Positions 35,615 through 44,461 are shown, counted from the stretch's first letter. The stretch: 64,000 nt of DNA from Oryzomicrobium sp. (GCF_021287045.1 NZ_JAJTBG010000006.1:1-64000), one strand, 5' to 3'. Numbers and translations: made by a program. Notes: generated by a model from the letters alone, not told the origin.

Positions 35615-36292
35615 ATGAACTACCTCGCCCACGCCGTCCTCGCCGGCCCGGACCCGCTGCTGCGCCTGGGCGGGCTGATGGGGGATTTCGTCAAAGGGCC
35701 CCTGCCGCCCGGCACGGCGGGGATTGCAGGCGCCGCGCCCCTGCCGGAGCGGCTCGTCCTCGGCCTGCGCCTGCACCGGGCCATCGACGCCTATGCCGAG
35801 ACCCACCCGGCCTTTCGCGCCAGCCGCGCCCGGGTCAGTGCGGAACGGCGCCGGGTGGCCGGAATCATGGTGGATCTGTTCTACGACCACTTCCTCGCCC
35901 GGGACTGGGCGGCGTGGCCCACCGCCCCCGGCTTCGCCGCCTTCGGCCACAACATCGACGTGGCACCGGCCGGCAGCGGCCTGGCGGCCTACTGCGCCGC
36001 CACCTACGCCCTGTTCGACGCCCACGCGGCCTTGCTGCCGCCCCGGCTGGCGGAGGTGGCGCCCCTGATGGCGGCCCACGACTGGCTCGGCTCCTACGCC
36101 GAGGCGGCGACCATCGCCTTGGCTCTGGACCGCATGGCGGCGCGGCGTTTTTCCCACCCCACGCCCCTGGCCGGTGGAGGGGCCGAACTGCTGATGGACT
36201 ATGACGGGTTCGCAGCGGACTTCCGCGCCTTCTTCGCCGATGCCCTGGAGTTCGCCCGCCAGTGGCGGGAACGGGAAGGACTGGCGGACTGA
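35615..36292 (+). CDS. acpH: ACP phosphodiesterase (AcpH)
   Basis: 225 residues. The N-terminus MNYLAHAVLAGPDPLLRLGGLMGDFVKG is the AcpH (DUF479) signature, including the His and Asp metal ligands of this HD-related family. GLRLHRAIDAYAETHPAF and MVDLFYDHFLARDW follow, with more His/Asp ligands. The enzyme removes 4'-phosphopantetheine from holo-acyl carrier protein in the cytoplasm. It is slightly longer than the E. coli protein (193). Single gene, plus strand, followed by a long noncoding island. Confidence 0.9.
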   Translation: MNYLAHAVLAGPDPLLRLGGLMGDFVKGPLPPGTAGIAGAAPLPERLVLGLRLHRAIDAYAETHPAFRASRARVSAERRRVAGIMVDLFYDHFLARDWAAWPTAPGFAAFGHNIDVAPAGSGLAAYCAATYALFDAHAALLPPRLAEVAPLMAAHDWLGSYAEAATIALALDRMAARRFSHPTPLAGGGAELLMDYDGFAADFRAFFADALEFARQWREREGLAD

Positions 36293-37076
36293 GCACGGCC
36301 CGGGGGATTGCCGATGGAGCCCTAGGCCCCGTCAAACCCCGCGCCAATAAACGATCTCCAGGCAGGCATCGCCGAACCCCGCGCCAGTAGCCGAGATTGA
36401 AGGCACGATCATGGAGAACAAGTATTGGAGCGGGTCTTCAGCCTCCCTAGCCTGGAGCCTTAGTGGGGCACTGCTCAGTGCTGCCCTCACTGGGCGCCTC
36501 AGCAACCGGAAGCGTTGTATTTCGCCTGGACGGCGAGCCACTTTCTGTCCGGCGACAGGAAGTAGCCAAAGAACGCCCGAACTGTACAGTGCGCTCCCCC
36601 GCCGGCAGGCCGATGAAACTGGCCTACCGGTACCCTGCGCTACTCGCCCGGGACGGGGGCTGCGGAACTCGGCCTACGGCCTCAGACAGTCCTCGCCCTT
36701 TCCCGTCCCGGCCTGCGTTGCTCGGCGGGGGAGAAGGGCACAGGGGGCGCACGGTTTTGGCACTTCCCGGAAAGCCACGGCTGGCGGGGTGTTTGAAGGT
36801 ATGCCTTCGGATAACAGCGCCAGTATTAGCTTTCCTGGCATATACCTTGTAGCGCGAGTATTGGCGGGGGTTTCCAGGCCTTACGCAAAAATTTTGCGCT
36901 GCATACGCGCCGACCATCCTGCTGCGTTCTCTGCGCCTCTGCAAACTCAGCGTTGAAAGCGGTTCAGCCGGTTTTCTTGGTGCTCCCTTGGTTTCCTGGA
37001 TGCTTTGGAGGTGCGCTTTTCAGTGCTTGGCACGTCGCGTCGATAATTCCCTTCCCCCCTGGTGCCACGCCCGCAG
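36293..37076. repeat. 784-bp noncoding island packed with repeats and hairpins
   Basis: No reading frame here looks like a protein. Copies of the dispersed CTGGCGCGG family lie at 36331-36364 (inverted), 36372-36400 (inverted), 36421-36440, 36764-36795, 36816-36840 (inverted) and 36857-36879. Between them are a hairpin CTTTCTGTC/GACAGGAAG at 36541-36562 followed by AGTAGCCAAAGAACGC, and a GCGGAACTCGGCCTACGG-type stretch at 36661-36678. These last two resemble, from memory, a repeat widespread in betaproteobacterial intergenic DNA. CGCAAAAATTTTGCG at 36885-36899 is a perfect dyad. Confidence 0.65.
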
Positions 37077-38114
37077 TTACACCCCCCACAGGGCCGGTTC
37101 GGCCATGGCCAGGACCTGCTGTTGCAGCTCGCCGATGCGCGCCTGCCAGTAGGCGTGGGTGTTGAACCAGGGGAAGGCGGCGGGAAAGGCCGGGTCGTTC
37201 CAGCGCCGCGCCAGCCAGGCGCTGTAGTGCAGCAGGCGCAGGGTGCGCAGGGCTTCCACCAGGCGCAGCTCCCGGGGGTCGAAGTCGCAGAAGTCCTCGT
37301 AGCCGGCCAGCACGTCGGCCAATTGCCGGGACATTTCCTGGCGGTCGCCGGAAAGCAGCATCCACAGGTCCTGCACCGCCGGGCCCATGCGGCTGTCGTC
37401 GAAATCCACGAAATGGGGCCCGGGGGCGTCACCCTCGTCGTTCCACAAAATGTTGCCGCCGTGGCAGTCGCCGTGCAGGCGCAGCCGGCGCACTTCGCCG
37501 GCCCGCTCGAAGGCCTGGGCCACCCCGTCCAGGGCGGCATCGGCCGCATCGCGCCAGGGGGCGAGCAGGTCGGCGGGGAGGAAGTCGTGGCCGAGCAGCC
37601 AGTCCCGGGAGTCGTAGCCGAAGCTGCCGATGTCCAGGGCCGGCCGGTGCTGGTAGTCGGCCACCCGGCCGACGGCGTGGATGCGGCCGAGAAAGCGGCC
37701 GATCCATTCCAGGGTGGCCGCATCGCCCAGTTCCGGCGCCCGGCCGCCGCGCCGGGGAAACAGGGCGAAGCGGTGGCCGGCGTGGTGGTGCAGGGTGGCG
37801 CCATTCAATTCCAGGGCGGCCACCACCGGGATTTCCCGGGCCGCCAGCTCGCTGGCGAAGGCGTGCTCTTCCAGGATGGCGGCGTCGCTCCAGCGCTGGG
37901 GCCGGTAGAACTTGGCGATCAGGGGCGGGGCGCCGGGAGGCTCGTCGATGCCCACCTGGTAGACCCGGTTCTCGTAGCTGTTGAGTGCCAGCAGGCGCCC
38001 GTCGGGCACCAGGCCGACGGATTCGAGGGCGTCCAGGATCAGGTCCGGCCCCAGGTCGGCGTAGGGAGTGCCGGCGGCGGAGGCGGCGGGAAGGTGGTCG
38101 GCGGGAGGGGTCAT
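37077..38114 (-). CDS. srkA: Stress response serine/threonine kinase SrkA (YihE/RdoA family)
   Basis: 345 residues, close to E. coli SrkA (328). The kinase-like APH fold is shown by ALNSYENRVYQVGIDEP (nucleotide loop), LIAKFYRPQRWSD with the ATP-binding Lys, the catalytic loop LRLHGDCHGGNILW (His-Gly-Asp-Cys-His, then Asn), and metal-binding PHFVDFDDSRMGPAVQDLW. SrkA phosphorylates proteins on Ser/Thr and protects against MazF-linked death and oxidative stress. It is divergent from the mutarotase gene. Confidence 0.92.
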   Translation of the reverse strand: MTPPADHLPAASAAGTPYADLGPDLILDALESVGLVPDGRLLALNSYENRVYQVGIDEPPGAPPLIAKFYRPQRWSDAAILEEHAFASELAAREIPVVAALELNGATLHHHAGHRFALFPRRGGRAPELGDAATLEWIGRFLGRIHAVGRVADYQHRPALDIGSFGYDSRDWLLGHDFLPADLLAPWRDAADAALDGVAQAFERAGEVRRLRLHGDCHGGNILWNDEGDAPGPHFVDFDDSRMGPAVQDLWMLLSGDRQEMSRQLADVLAGYEDFCDFDPRELRLVEALRTLRLLHYSAWLARRWNDPAFPAAFPWFNTHAYWQARIGELQQQVLAMAEPALWGV

Positions 38115-38268
38115 GGAGTCATGGTCAAGGTCTCGTTGTCAGCTGCCTAGGATACCGCGACGGCGGTACACTGCCGCTCCTGCCCGACCCGCGCGCCGCC
38201 CGACCAGCCCCTGGCATCCGGCGGCGCGCCCGTTCCACATCAGCGCCCCATCCTCCCAGAGCCTTGCC

Positions 38269-39126
38269 ATGACCACGCCTGCTTCGATCACCCCCTGCGA
38301 TTTCCACGGCACCCCGGCCCTGCGCCTGACCAGCGGCGACGGCGCCACGGCGGTGGTGTCCCTGCTCGGCGGCCAGCTGCTGTCCTGGGTGCCACCGGGG
38401 GAAAAGGAACAGCTGTTCGTCGGCGAACGGGCCGTCTTCGACGGCTCCAAGCCGATCCGCGGCGGCGTGCCGGTGTGCTTTCCCCAGTTCGCCGACCTGG
38501 GCGGGCTGCCCAAGCACGGCCTGCTGCGCACCCGCCGCTGGGAGGTGAGCGACCAATCCCAGCACAACGGCTGCACCCTGGTGTCCCTGGTCTGCGGCGA
38601 CGACGCCGCCAGCCGGGCCCAGTGGCCCCACGCCTTCCGCGCCGAGCTGACGGTGGCGATCGAGGGCGAACGCCTCGACCTGGAACTGTCGCTGACCAAC
38701 CCGGGGGAGGCGCCCTTCGCCTTCACCGGCGCGCTGCACACCTACCTGAAGGTGGCCGAGGTGGAGGAGGTGTCCCTGGAAGGCCTGTACGGCCTGGACT
38801 ACCTGGACAAGCTCAAGGATGCCGCCCCCACCCGGGAGACGGCCCCCAGCCTGGTGGTGGACCGGGAGGTGGACCGCATCTATTACGACTGCGCCCGCCC
38901 CCTGCTGCTGCGCGACGAGCAGCACACCCTGGGCATCAACGCCGAGGGCTTTAGCGACGTAGTGGTGTGGAATCCCTGGGAGGGCGCCGAGGAGCGCTTC
39001 CCCGACCTGGCGGCCAAGGATTTCCGCCGCTTCCTGTGCGTCGAGGCGGCGGTGGCCCGCCAACCGGTGACCGTGGCCCCGGGGGAGGAATGGTGGGGCC
39101 GGCAGACCGTGGTGGTGCTGTCCTGA
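38269..39126 (+). CDS. D-hexose-6-phosphate mutarotase (YeaD family)
   Basis: 285 residues from the ATG at 38269; earlier in-frame codons overlap the divergent srkA and give unlikely sequence. Aldose-1-epimerase-like beta-sandwich: GAQL-type segment LLGGQLLSWVP, IRGGVPVCFPQFADLGGLPKHGLLRTRRWEV with the catalytic His, FTGALHTYLKVAEVEEV, and FSDVVVWNPWEGAEERFPDL followed by RRFLCVEAA with the catalytic Glu. It interconverts alpha- and beta-glucose 6-phosphate in the cytoplasm. Confidence 0.92.
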   Translation: MTTPASITPCDFHGTPALRLTSGDGATAVVSLLGGQLLSWVPPGEKEQLFVGERAVFDGSKPIRGGVPVCFPQFADLGGLPKHGLLRTRRWEVSDQSQHNGCTLVSLVCGDDAASRAQWPHAFRAELTVAIEGERLDLELSLTNPGEAPFAFTGALHTYLKVAEVEEVSLEGLYGLDYLDKLKDAAPTRETAPSLVVDREVDRIYYDCARPLLLRDEQHTLGINAEGFSDVVVWNPWEGAEERFPDLAAKDFRRFLCVEAAVARQPVTVAPGEEWWGRQTVVVLS

Positions 39127-39166
39127 GCCACCGCACCCGGCGGTAGCGCCTAGGCCAGGCGCGGAC

Positions 39167-39397
39167 CTATTCCTTGCGCTGGTTGAGCTTGGCCAGCTGG
39201 CGCAGGTTGTAGCTGGTGTAGGTGAAGGCGCCGGCGGCGACGATGGCCTGGACCACCAGGGGGCCGTCGAAGGCGGTGCCGTTGGCCAGGGCCGAGATGC
39301 ACGAGCCGCCCAAGATCACCGTGGCGAACAGACCGCCGGCGATGCGGATCTTGGCGAAGAGCTTTTGCTGCGGGAGGGTGGGCTTCTGCAGGGCCAT
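39167..39397 (-). CDS. Small membrane protein, unknown function
   Basis: 76 residues from the ATG at 39397; a TTG at 39418 would add seven. Two hydrophobic stretches (KIRIAGGLFATVILGGSCISAL and PLVVQAIVAAGAFTYTSYNL) suggest two membrane helices with a short loop. The C-terminus is charged (RQLAKLNQRKE). I do not recognise the family. It is divergent from the RbgA-like GTPase across 112 bp and convergent with the mutarotase. A GCGCCT/AGGCGC hairpin (39146-39162) lies after its stop. Confidence 0.6.
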   Translation of the reverse strand: MALQKPTLPQQKLFAKIRIAGGLFATVILGGSCISALANGTAFDGPLVVQAIVAAGAFTYTSYNLRQLAKLNQRKE

Positions 39398-39509
39398 AGG
39401 TAACAAGGGTCGGAGCAAGAGTCGAAAAGGTCGGAACGCGTTGTGCGGCGGGTCGCGGGGCAGGATGGGGGATAATAAGCAAATCCCGAAAATTTCCTAG
39501 TCCAAATTC

Positions 39510-40460
39510 ATGTCCATCCAGTGGTTCCCCGGCCACATGACCTCGGCGCGCAAGAAAGCCGCCGAGACCATGGCCAACACCGACGTCGTCATCGAGGTGG
39601 TGGACGCCCGCCTGCCCGAGGCCAGCAGCAACCCCATGATCCACGAGCTGCGCACCTTCCGTAACCGGCCCTGCCTGAAGCTGCTCAACAAGGTGGACCT
39701 GGCCGACCCGGAGGCGACCCGCGCCTGGATCGCCTACTACAACGCCCAGGACGGGGTGAAGGCCTTCGCCATGTCGGCCAAGAAGCCCGCCGACGTGGCC
39801 CGCATCACCGGCCTGTGCCAGCAACTGGCACCCCACCGCAACGACCCGACCAAGCCCCTGCGCATGATGATCATGGGCATCCCCAACGTGGGCAAATCGA
39901 CCCTGATGAACGCCCTGTTGAAGCGCAAGGTGGCGGCCGTCGGCGACCAGCCGGCGGTGACCAAGATGCAGCAGCGCCTCGACCTGGGCAAGGGCATGAG
40001 CATCACCGACACCCCGGGCATGCTCTGGCCGCGCATCCCCTACGCCAGCGACGGCCTGATGCTGGCCGCCAGCCACGCCGTGGGCACCAACGCCTACATC
40101 GACGAGGAGGTGGCGACCTTCCTCGGCGACTTCCTGCTCGACCGCTACCCGGCCCTGGTGGCGGCCCGCTACAAGCTCGCGCCGGCGGACCTGGCCGGCC
40201 TGGACGGCCCCGGCCTGATCGAGCTGGTGGCGCGCAAGCGCGCCTGCCGCAAGATGGGCAAGGGAGGCGGCGACTGGGACCTGGAGAAGGCGGCGGTGAT
40301 CCTGCTCACCGACTACCGCAGCGGCGCCATCGGCCGCATCACCCTGGAAACCCCGGAATCCCGCGCCGCCATGATCGCCGCCGCCCCGGCACCGGAGCCA
40401 GAAGCCACGGACGAGGACGGCGAGGAGCGCCCGGACGCGGGCAACGGCGGCAACGGCTGA
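39510..40460 (+). CDS. Ribosome biogenesis GTPase, YlqF/RbgA family
   Basis: 316 residues. The circularly permuted GTPase order is visible: G4 LLNKVDLADP first, then G1 GIPNVGKSTLMNALL, then G3 ITDTPGMLWPR. The N-terminus MSIQWFPGHMTSARKKAAE is the RbgA signature (WFPGHM). RbgA acts in maturation of the large ribosomal subunit. The C-terminal part carries a helical domain with RKRACRKMGKGGGDWDLEKAA. The stop codon is the first of three in-frame TGA codons created by a 9-bp tandem repeat. Confidence 0.92.
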   Translation: MSIQWFPGHMTSARKKAAETMANTDVVIEVVDARLPEASSNPMIHELRTFRNRPCLKLLNKVDLADPEATRAWIAYYNAQDGVKAFAMSAKKPADVARITGLCQQLAPHRNDPTKPLRMMIMGIPNVGKSTLMNALLKRKVAAVGDQPAVTKMQQRLDLGKGMSITDTPGMLWPRIPYASDGLMLAASHAVGTNAYIDEEVATFLGDFLLDRYPALVAARYKLAPADLAGLDGPGLIELVARKRACRKMGKGGGDWDLEKAAVILLTDYRSGAIGRITLETPESRAAMIAAAPAPEPEATDEDGEERPDAGNGGNG

Positions 40461-40481
40461 TCCGGCTGATCCGGCTGATCC
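40455..40481 (+). repeat. 9-bp tandem repeat (3 copies) at the stop codon of the GTPase gene
   Basis: GGCTGATCC is repeated three times without a gap. The first copy contains the stop codon, and because the unit is 9 bp, copies two and three supply two further in-frame TGA stops. It looks like recent slippage. Confidence 0.85.
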
Positions 40482-40493
40482 GGCCGCGCCCAC

Positions 40494-40529
40494 AAGCACA
40501 CAGGCCCCGTTTCCGGGGCCTGTGTGCTT
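40494..40529. terminator. Strong bidirectional terminator
   Basis: AAGCACACAGGCCCCG, a TTT loop and CGGGGCCTGTGTGCTT form a perfect 16-bp stem. A short T run (with AA on the other side) lies at each end. It separates the convergent GTPase and methyltransferase genes. Confidence 0.88.
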
Positions 40530-40581
40530 TGGAGCGCCCGATGATCCGGGCGCGCGGGAAGGGGCCGCGGGCGCTGCCGGC

Positions 40582-41613
40582 TCAGACCCGCAGCAGCAGC
40601 ATCTTCAGCGGCGGCTGACCGTCGTAGCTGGGGAAGTCGGCTTCCGGGGCGATCCACTCGAACTCGCGGATTTCCCGGCCGGCCTTGCGCGCGCTGCGTT
40701 GCAGCTGGTCGAGCCAGGCGTCCCGGTCCACCTGGGCCACGTTGTTGCAGCAGATCAGGGTGCCGCCGGGGGCGGTGCACAGCAGGGCCGGCTTGAACAC
40801 GGCGGAATAGTCGTTGACCAGGTCCACCACGCCGAAGGGGCTCTTGGCATAGCGCGGCGGATCGAGAAAGACCAGGTCGAAGGTCTGGGGCTCCAGCTCG
40901 GGGAAGGGCGGTAGGCGCTTGCCGCGCACCATCTTGGGCTGGCCGATGCCGGACAGCTGGCGGGCGGCGGCGAAGACGTCGCTCTTGATCAGGCGGGGCC
41001 GGGTGGCCAGCTCGTTGCGCTTGGCGTTTTCCTTGGCGACCTTGAGGTTGGCCTCGGCGAAATCAACGTTCACCACGAAACGGGCCCCGGCCTTGGCGGC
41101 GGCCAGGCCGACCCCGCCGGTGTAGGCGAACAGGTTGAGCACCGATTTGCCCGCAGCCTCGGCCATCACCCGGCGCCGGCCGGCGCGCAGGTCGAGGAAC
41201 AGCCAGGGGTCCTGGCCGGAATGGCGGGCCTGGATCAGGTAGGTGATGCCCAGCTCGTGGGCTTCCCGGGGCAGTTCCGCCGCCGCCTGGCGCTCCGCCG
41301 GCAGGGGGTTGGCGATGCGCGAGTTGCCCTGGCTGCGGTCGTTCCAGATCACCGTCAGGCCGGGCAGGGCCGTGGCGTAGAAGGCTTCCAGCTCGGCCAG
41401 GTCGGCCTCGCCCAGGGGGCGGTGGAAGGTCTGCACCAGCAGCAGGTCGCCGTAGCGGTCCACGGTCAGGCCCGGCACGCCCTCGACGCTGCCGTGGAAC
41501 ACCCGGTAGGTATCGGTGCCTTCGGCGTGGAGCCGGGCCATCAGTTCGGCACGGGCGGTAAGCGCCAGTTGCAGGCGGTCGGACAGGGGGGCGTCGAAAA
41601 GGGAATCGGACAT
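40582..41613 (-). CDS. Class I SAM-dependent (rRNA) methyltransferase, RlmI-like
   Basis: 343 residues from the ATG at 41613; upstream in-frame sequence lies antisense to the next gene and is rejected. An N-terminal EEHD-like domain (TYRVFHGSVEGVPGLTVDRYGDLLLVQTFH) precedes a Rossmann methyltransferase: SAM motif LNLFAYTGGVGLAAAKAGA, VNVDFAEANL, and motif IV FDLVFLDPPRYAKS. This layout matches the RlmI/YccW group that makes 5-methylcytosine in 23S rRNA, but the N-terminal PUA domain of E. coli RlmI is missing or reduced. Divergent from the next gene by 117 bp. Confidence 0.82.
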   Translation of the reverse strand: MSDSLFDAPLSDRLQLALTARAELMARLHAEGTDTYRVFHGSVEGVPGLTVDRYGDLLLVQTFHRPLGEADLAELEAFYATALPGLTVIWNDRSQGNSRIANPLPAERQAAAELPREAHELGITYLIQARHSGQDPWLFLDLRAGRRRVMAEAAGKSVLNLFAYTGGVGLAAAKAGARFVVNVDFAEANLKVAKENAKRNELATRPRLIKSDVFAAARQLSGIGQPKMVRGKRLPPFPELEPQTFDLVFLDPPRYAKSPFGVVDLVNDYSAVFKPALLCTAPGGTLICCNNVAQVDRDAWLDQLQRSARKAGREIREFEWIAPEADFPSYDGQPPLKMLLLRV

Positions 41614-41730
41614 GGGCGCTCGGAAAAAGAGTGGGCGGGGCGCTTCGGTGGACCCGGAGCGCTTGCGCCGCAAGGGCGCCATTCTACCGGCAGCGTAGAA
41701 TGCGGCCCTCTGCGTTTTTTCCGGCACCCC

Positions 41731-42606
41731 GTGCCCCGCCCCGCCGTGACCGCTGCCCCGATCCCCGAAATCAAGCCCGGCCAGTCCATCGAGCTGCTCA
41801 AGGAGCTGCACATCCTGACCCGGGACGGCAAGCTCAACCAGGACACCCGGCGCAAGCTGAAGCAGGTGTACCACCTCTACCACTTCATCGAGCCCCTGCT
41901 CGACGAGGTGACGGCGGCCCCAGCAAACCCCGCAGACGCGGACGACGCCCCCGCCCGGGACTTCACCCTGGTGGATCACGGCGCCGGCAAGTCCTACCTG
42001 GGCTTCATCCTCTACGACCTGTTCTTCAAGTCCCGGGAGGTCGGCCGCATCGTCGGCATCGAGACCCGGGCCGAGCTGGTGGAAAAATCCCGGGCCCTGG
42101 CGCAGCGCCTGGAGTTTGCCCGCATGGCCTTCCACGCCCTGACGGTGGAGGAATCCATCGATTCGCCCCTGCTGCCCGGCACGGTGGACGTGGTGACGGC
42201 GCTGCACGCCTGCGACACCGCCACCGACGACGCGATCCGTTTCGGCCTGGCCAAGGAAGCCCGCTTCATGGTGCTGGTGCCCTGCTGCCAGGCGGAAGTG
42301 GCCAGCGTGCTGCGCCGGCACAAGAACGAGTCCTTCGCCCGGACGCCCCTGTCCGAGCTGTGGCGTCACCCCATCCACACCCGGGAATTCGGCAGCCAGC
42401 TGACCAATGCCCTGCGCTGCCTGCAACTGGAAGCCCACGGCTACCAGGTGACGGTGACCGAGCTGGTGGGCTGGGAGCACTCGATGAAGAACGAGCTGAT
42501 CATCGCCCGGCGCACCGGCGCCCCCCGGCGCAACGCCCGGGAGCGGTTGGAACAAATCCTCGACGAGCTGAACCTCACCGACCTGCGCGGCCGCTTCCTG
42601 GCCTGA
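41731..42606 (+). CDS. Class I SAM-dependent methyltransferase of unknown substrate
   Basis: 291 residues from the GTG at 41731; a second GTG at 41746 is equally possible and neither has a clear ribosome-binding site. After a helical N-terminus comes FTLVDHGAGKSYLGFILYDLF (SAM-binding loop) and GIETRAELVEKSRALAQRL. VTALHACDTATDDAI and MVLVPCCQAEVASVL follow. The His-Ala-Cys-Asp and Pro-Cys-Cys-Gln motifs match the GSTCD-like Methyltransf_32 group, where they sit near the active site. Substrate unknown. Convergent with the globin-coupled cyclase gene. Confidence 0.78.
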   Translation: MPRPAVTAAPIPEIKPGQSIELLKELHILTRDGKLNQDTRRKLKQVYHLYHFIEPLLDEVTAAPANPADADDAPARDFTLVDHGAGKSYLGFILYDLFFKSREVGRIVGIETRAELVEKSRALAQRLEFARMAFHALTVEESIDSPLLPGTVDVVTALHACDTATDDAIRFGLAKEARFMVLVPCCQAEVASVLRRHKNESFARTPLSELWRHPIHTREFGSQLTNALRCLQLEAHGYQVTVTELVGWEHSMKNELIIARRTGAPRRNARERLEQILDELNLTDLRGRFLA

Positions 42607-42630
42607 CGGAGCGCCGGCCCGCGCCGGTGT

Positions 42631-43728
42631 CTAGGCGGCCCCGTTGCCCTCGGCTGCGCTCGCAGCGGCCCGCTTGGCCGACTGCTTGGCCTCGTACATG
42701 CGGGCGTCGGCCTGGCTGATCAGGGCGTCGGCCAGGTCGTATTCCCCCGGGCCGGTCTGAACCGAGCCGACGCTCAGGGTGATCCCCGGCAGCCGGTCGG
42801 CAATGGCGTTGGCCAGACGGCGGCAGAAGCCGGCTTCTGCCTCGGCCTCGGTGCAGTTGGGCAGGATGGCGCAGAACTCGTCGCCGCCGTAGCGGAAGTA
42901 CATGTCCTCGCCCCGGCCGACGCTGCGCAGCACCTCGCCCACGTTGCGCAGCACCTCGTCGCCGCGCAGGTGGCCGAAGTGATCGTTGATCATCTTGAAG
43001 TCGTTCACGTCCAGGTAGACCAGGGTCACCGCCTCGTTGCGACGCTGGGCGGCACGCAGGACGCCGGGCAGCGTCTCGCTCAGATAACGCCGGTTGTAGA
43101 TGCCGGTGAGGGAGTCGGTGCGGGTCAGGGCCTCCAGCTCCTGGGTGCGCTGGCTGACCTTTTCCTCCAGGCTGCGGGCGTAACGGTCCGACTTGTTCTT
43201 GGCCGTCTCGATCTCGGCCACCAGGCTGCGGATGTAGGTTTCGAACACCAGGGTGACGTCGAAGATCACCAGCTTGTCCAGGGCCTCCAGCGCCCCCCGG
43301 CTGCCCGCCCCGGCGCCCAGGGCGTCCACCAGGGTCCGGATGAGCAGCCCCTTCAGCTCGTGGATGCCGGAAAGGTAGAGGCGCGGCTCGACGCCGATGC
43401 GCTTGTGCACCATGCCGATGCGCAGGCGGTTGTTGACGTACTCCACGTCGTAGAAGCCGCTGAACAGGTCGAGGATGTAGCGCCGCTGGGCGGTGCGCAG
43501 GCGCCCCAGGGTGTCGGCGTCGCCGATCAGCAGAGCGATCTCGTCCACGCTGGTCTGGGCCCGGTAGAAGGCGTCCACCAGGTCGTCGATGCGCTCGGCG
43601 ATCACCGGCAGACAGGCCGCCAGGGCGCTGGCGTGCTCCGGGGTGAAATTGAGCAGTTGCTTGCGGTACTCGATGTCGAGTTCGCTGATGTGCATCTGCT
43701 CAAGCAGAGTTTGCTCGGTCTGCTGCAT
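42631..43728 (-). CDS. Globin-coupled diguanylate cyclase (heme oxygen sensor)
   Basis: 365 residues from the ATG at 43728, where GAGGAT precedes at 9 bp. The N-terminal 160 residues are a protoglobin-type sensor domain. The proximal heme ligand is His108 in RIGMVHKRIGVEPRLYL, the hallmark of globin-coupled sensors. A helical linker (about 165-200) leads to a GGDEF domain with GGDEF at 281-285 and an RGED inhibitory site at 272-275. Known relatives (DosC/YddV, BpeGReg) change c-di-GMP synthesis with oxygen binding. Single gene. It is the only cytosolic cyclase of the four in the window. Confidence 0.93.
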   Translation of the reverse strand: MQQTEQTLLEQMHISELDIEYRKQLLNFTPEHASALAACLPVIAERIDDLVDAFYRAQTSVDEIALLIGDADTLGRLRTAQRRYILDLFSGFYDVEYVNNRLRIGMVHKRIGVEPRLYLSGIHELKGLLIRTLVDALGAGAGSRGALEALDKLVIFDVTLVFETYIRSLVAEIETAKNKSDRYARSLEEKVSQRTQELEALTRTDSLTGIYNRRYLSETLPGVLRAAQRRNEAVTLVYLDVNDFKMINDHFGHLRGDEVLRNVGEVLRSVGRGEDMYFRYGGDEFCAILPNCTEAEAEAGFCRRLANAIADRLPGITLSVGSVQTGPGEYDLADALISQADARMYEAKQSAKRAAASAAEGNGAA

Positions 43729-43849
43729 GGCCCCATCCTCGATGCGGTTCGGCCGCGCCGGCACGCCTTGCGCCGACAGACGGCCACAACCCGATCATCA
43801 TAAACAAAGCCCCTGCCGGCGCAATGATCATGCGCGGGCAACCCGGCGG

Positions 43850-44461
43850 CTACATGCCCACGTAGCGCCCGGGCTTGTGATTGACCGCGATGACCAGGTT
43901 GAGGGCCATCGCGCCGATGACCGAAATGCCCACCAGGCCGACGGGCCGGATCAGCAGGGCCGCGCCGACGATGGCCAGGTCCGCCGCCATCTGCACCTTG
44001 CCGGCCCGCCAGCCCCGGGTTTCCTGCAGGTAGATGGCGAGCACCCCCAGGCCGCCCAGGCTGGCCTTGTGCCGCACCAGGATGAGCAGGCCGATGCCGG
44101 TGAGGAAGCCGCCCATGATCCCGGCGAAGAGCGGGTCGAGCCGGTCGAAGTGGATCAGGTGGGGCAGCAGCTCGCTGTACAGCGACAGCAGCGCCACGGC
44201 GGCGAAGGTCTTGACCGTGAACACCCAGCCCAGGGTGCGCACGGCGAAGAAGTAGAAGGGCAGGTTGATGACGAAGAACAGGACGCCGAAGGACCAGTCG
44301 CTGGCGTAGTGGGCGAGGAAGGCCAGGCCGGCGGTGCCGCCGGTGAGCAGCCCGGCGTGGCGGAAGAAGACGACGGACAGGGCAACGAACAGAGGGCCGA
44401 CCAGGAGGGCCTGGATGTCCTCGGCGAGGGAATGGCGGACGGGGGGGATGGAGGCGGTCAC
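43850..44461 (-). CDS. YitT family membrane protein
   Basis: 203 residues with about five or six membrane helices. The family landmarks GLLTGGTAGLAFLAHYASDWSFGVLFFVINLPFYFFA and GFLTGIGLLILVRHKASLGGLGVLAIYLQ match YitT (DUF161). It lacks the cytoplasmic DUF2179 domain common in longer homologues. Function is unknown; some relatives are linked to small-molecule transport. It lies 63 bp upstream on the plus map of the sensor cyclase gene and is transcribed after it, so it may end that transcription unit. Confidence 0.85.
   Translation of the reverse strand: MTASIPPVRHSLAEDIQALLVGPLFVALSVVFFRHAGLLTGGTAGLAFLAHYASDWSFGVLFFVINLPFYFFAVRTLGWVFTVKTFAAVALLSLYSELLPHLIHFDRLDPLFAGIMGGFLTGIGLLILVRHKASLGGLGVLAIYLQETRGWRAGKVQMAADLAIVGAALLIRPVGLVGISVIGAMALNLVIAVNHKPGRYVGM

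Noticed and set aside
36411-36956. Possible 181-codon gene in the 36.3-37.1 kb island
   Set aside because: The translation is Arg/Ser/Pro-rich with no start context. It runs through several repeat copies and a hairpin block, and looks like noncoding DNA that is often mis-annotated.
41221-42606. Longer 461-residue version of the methyltransferase starting at 41221
   Set aside because: Its first 170 codons lie antisense to the RlmI-like gene and show no conserved features. The methyltransferase similarity starts only after about 41746.
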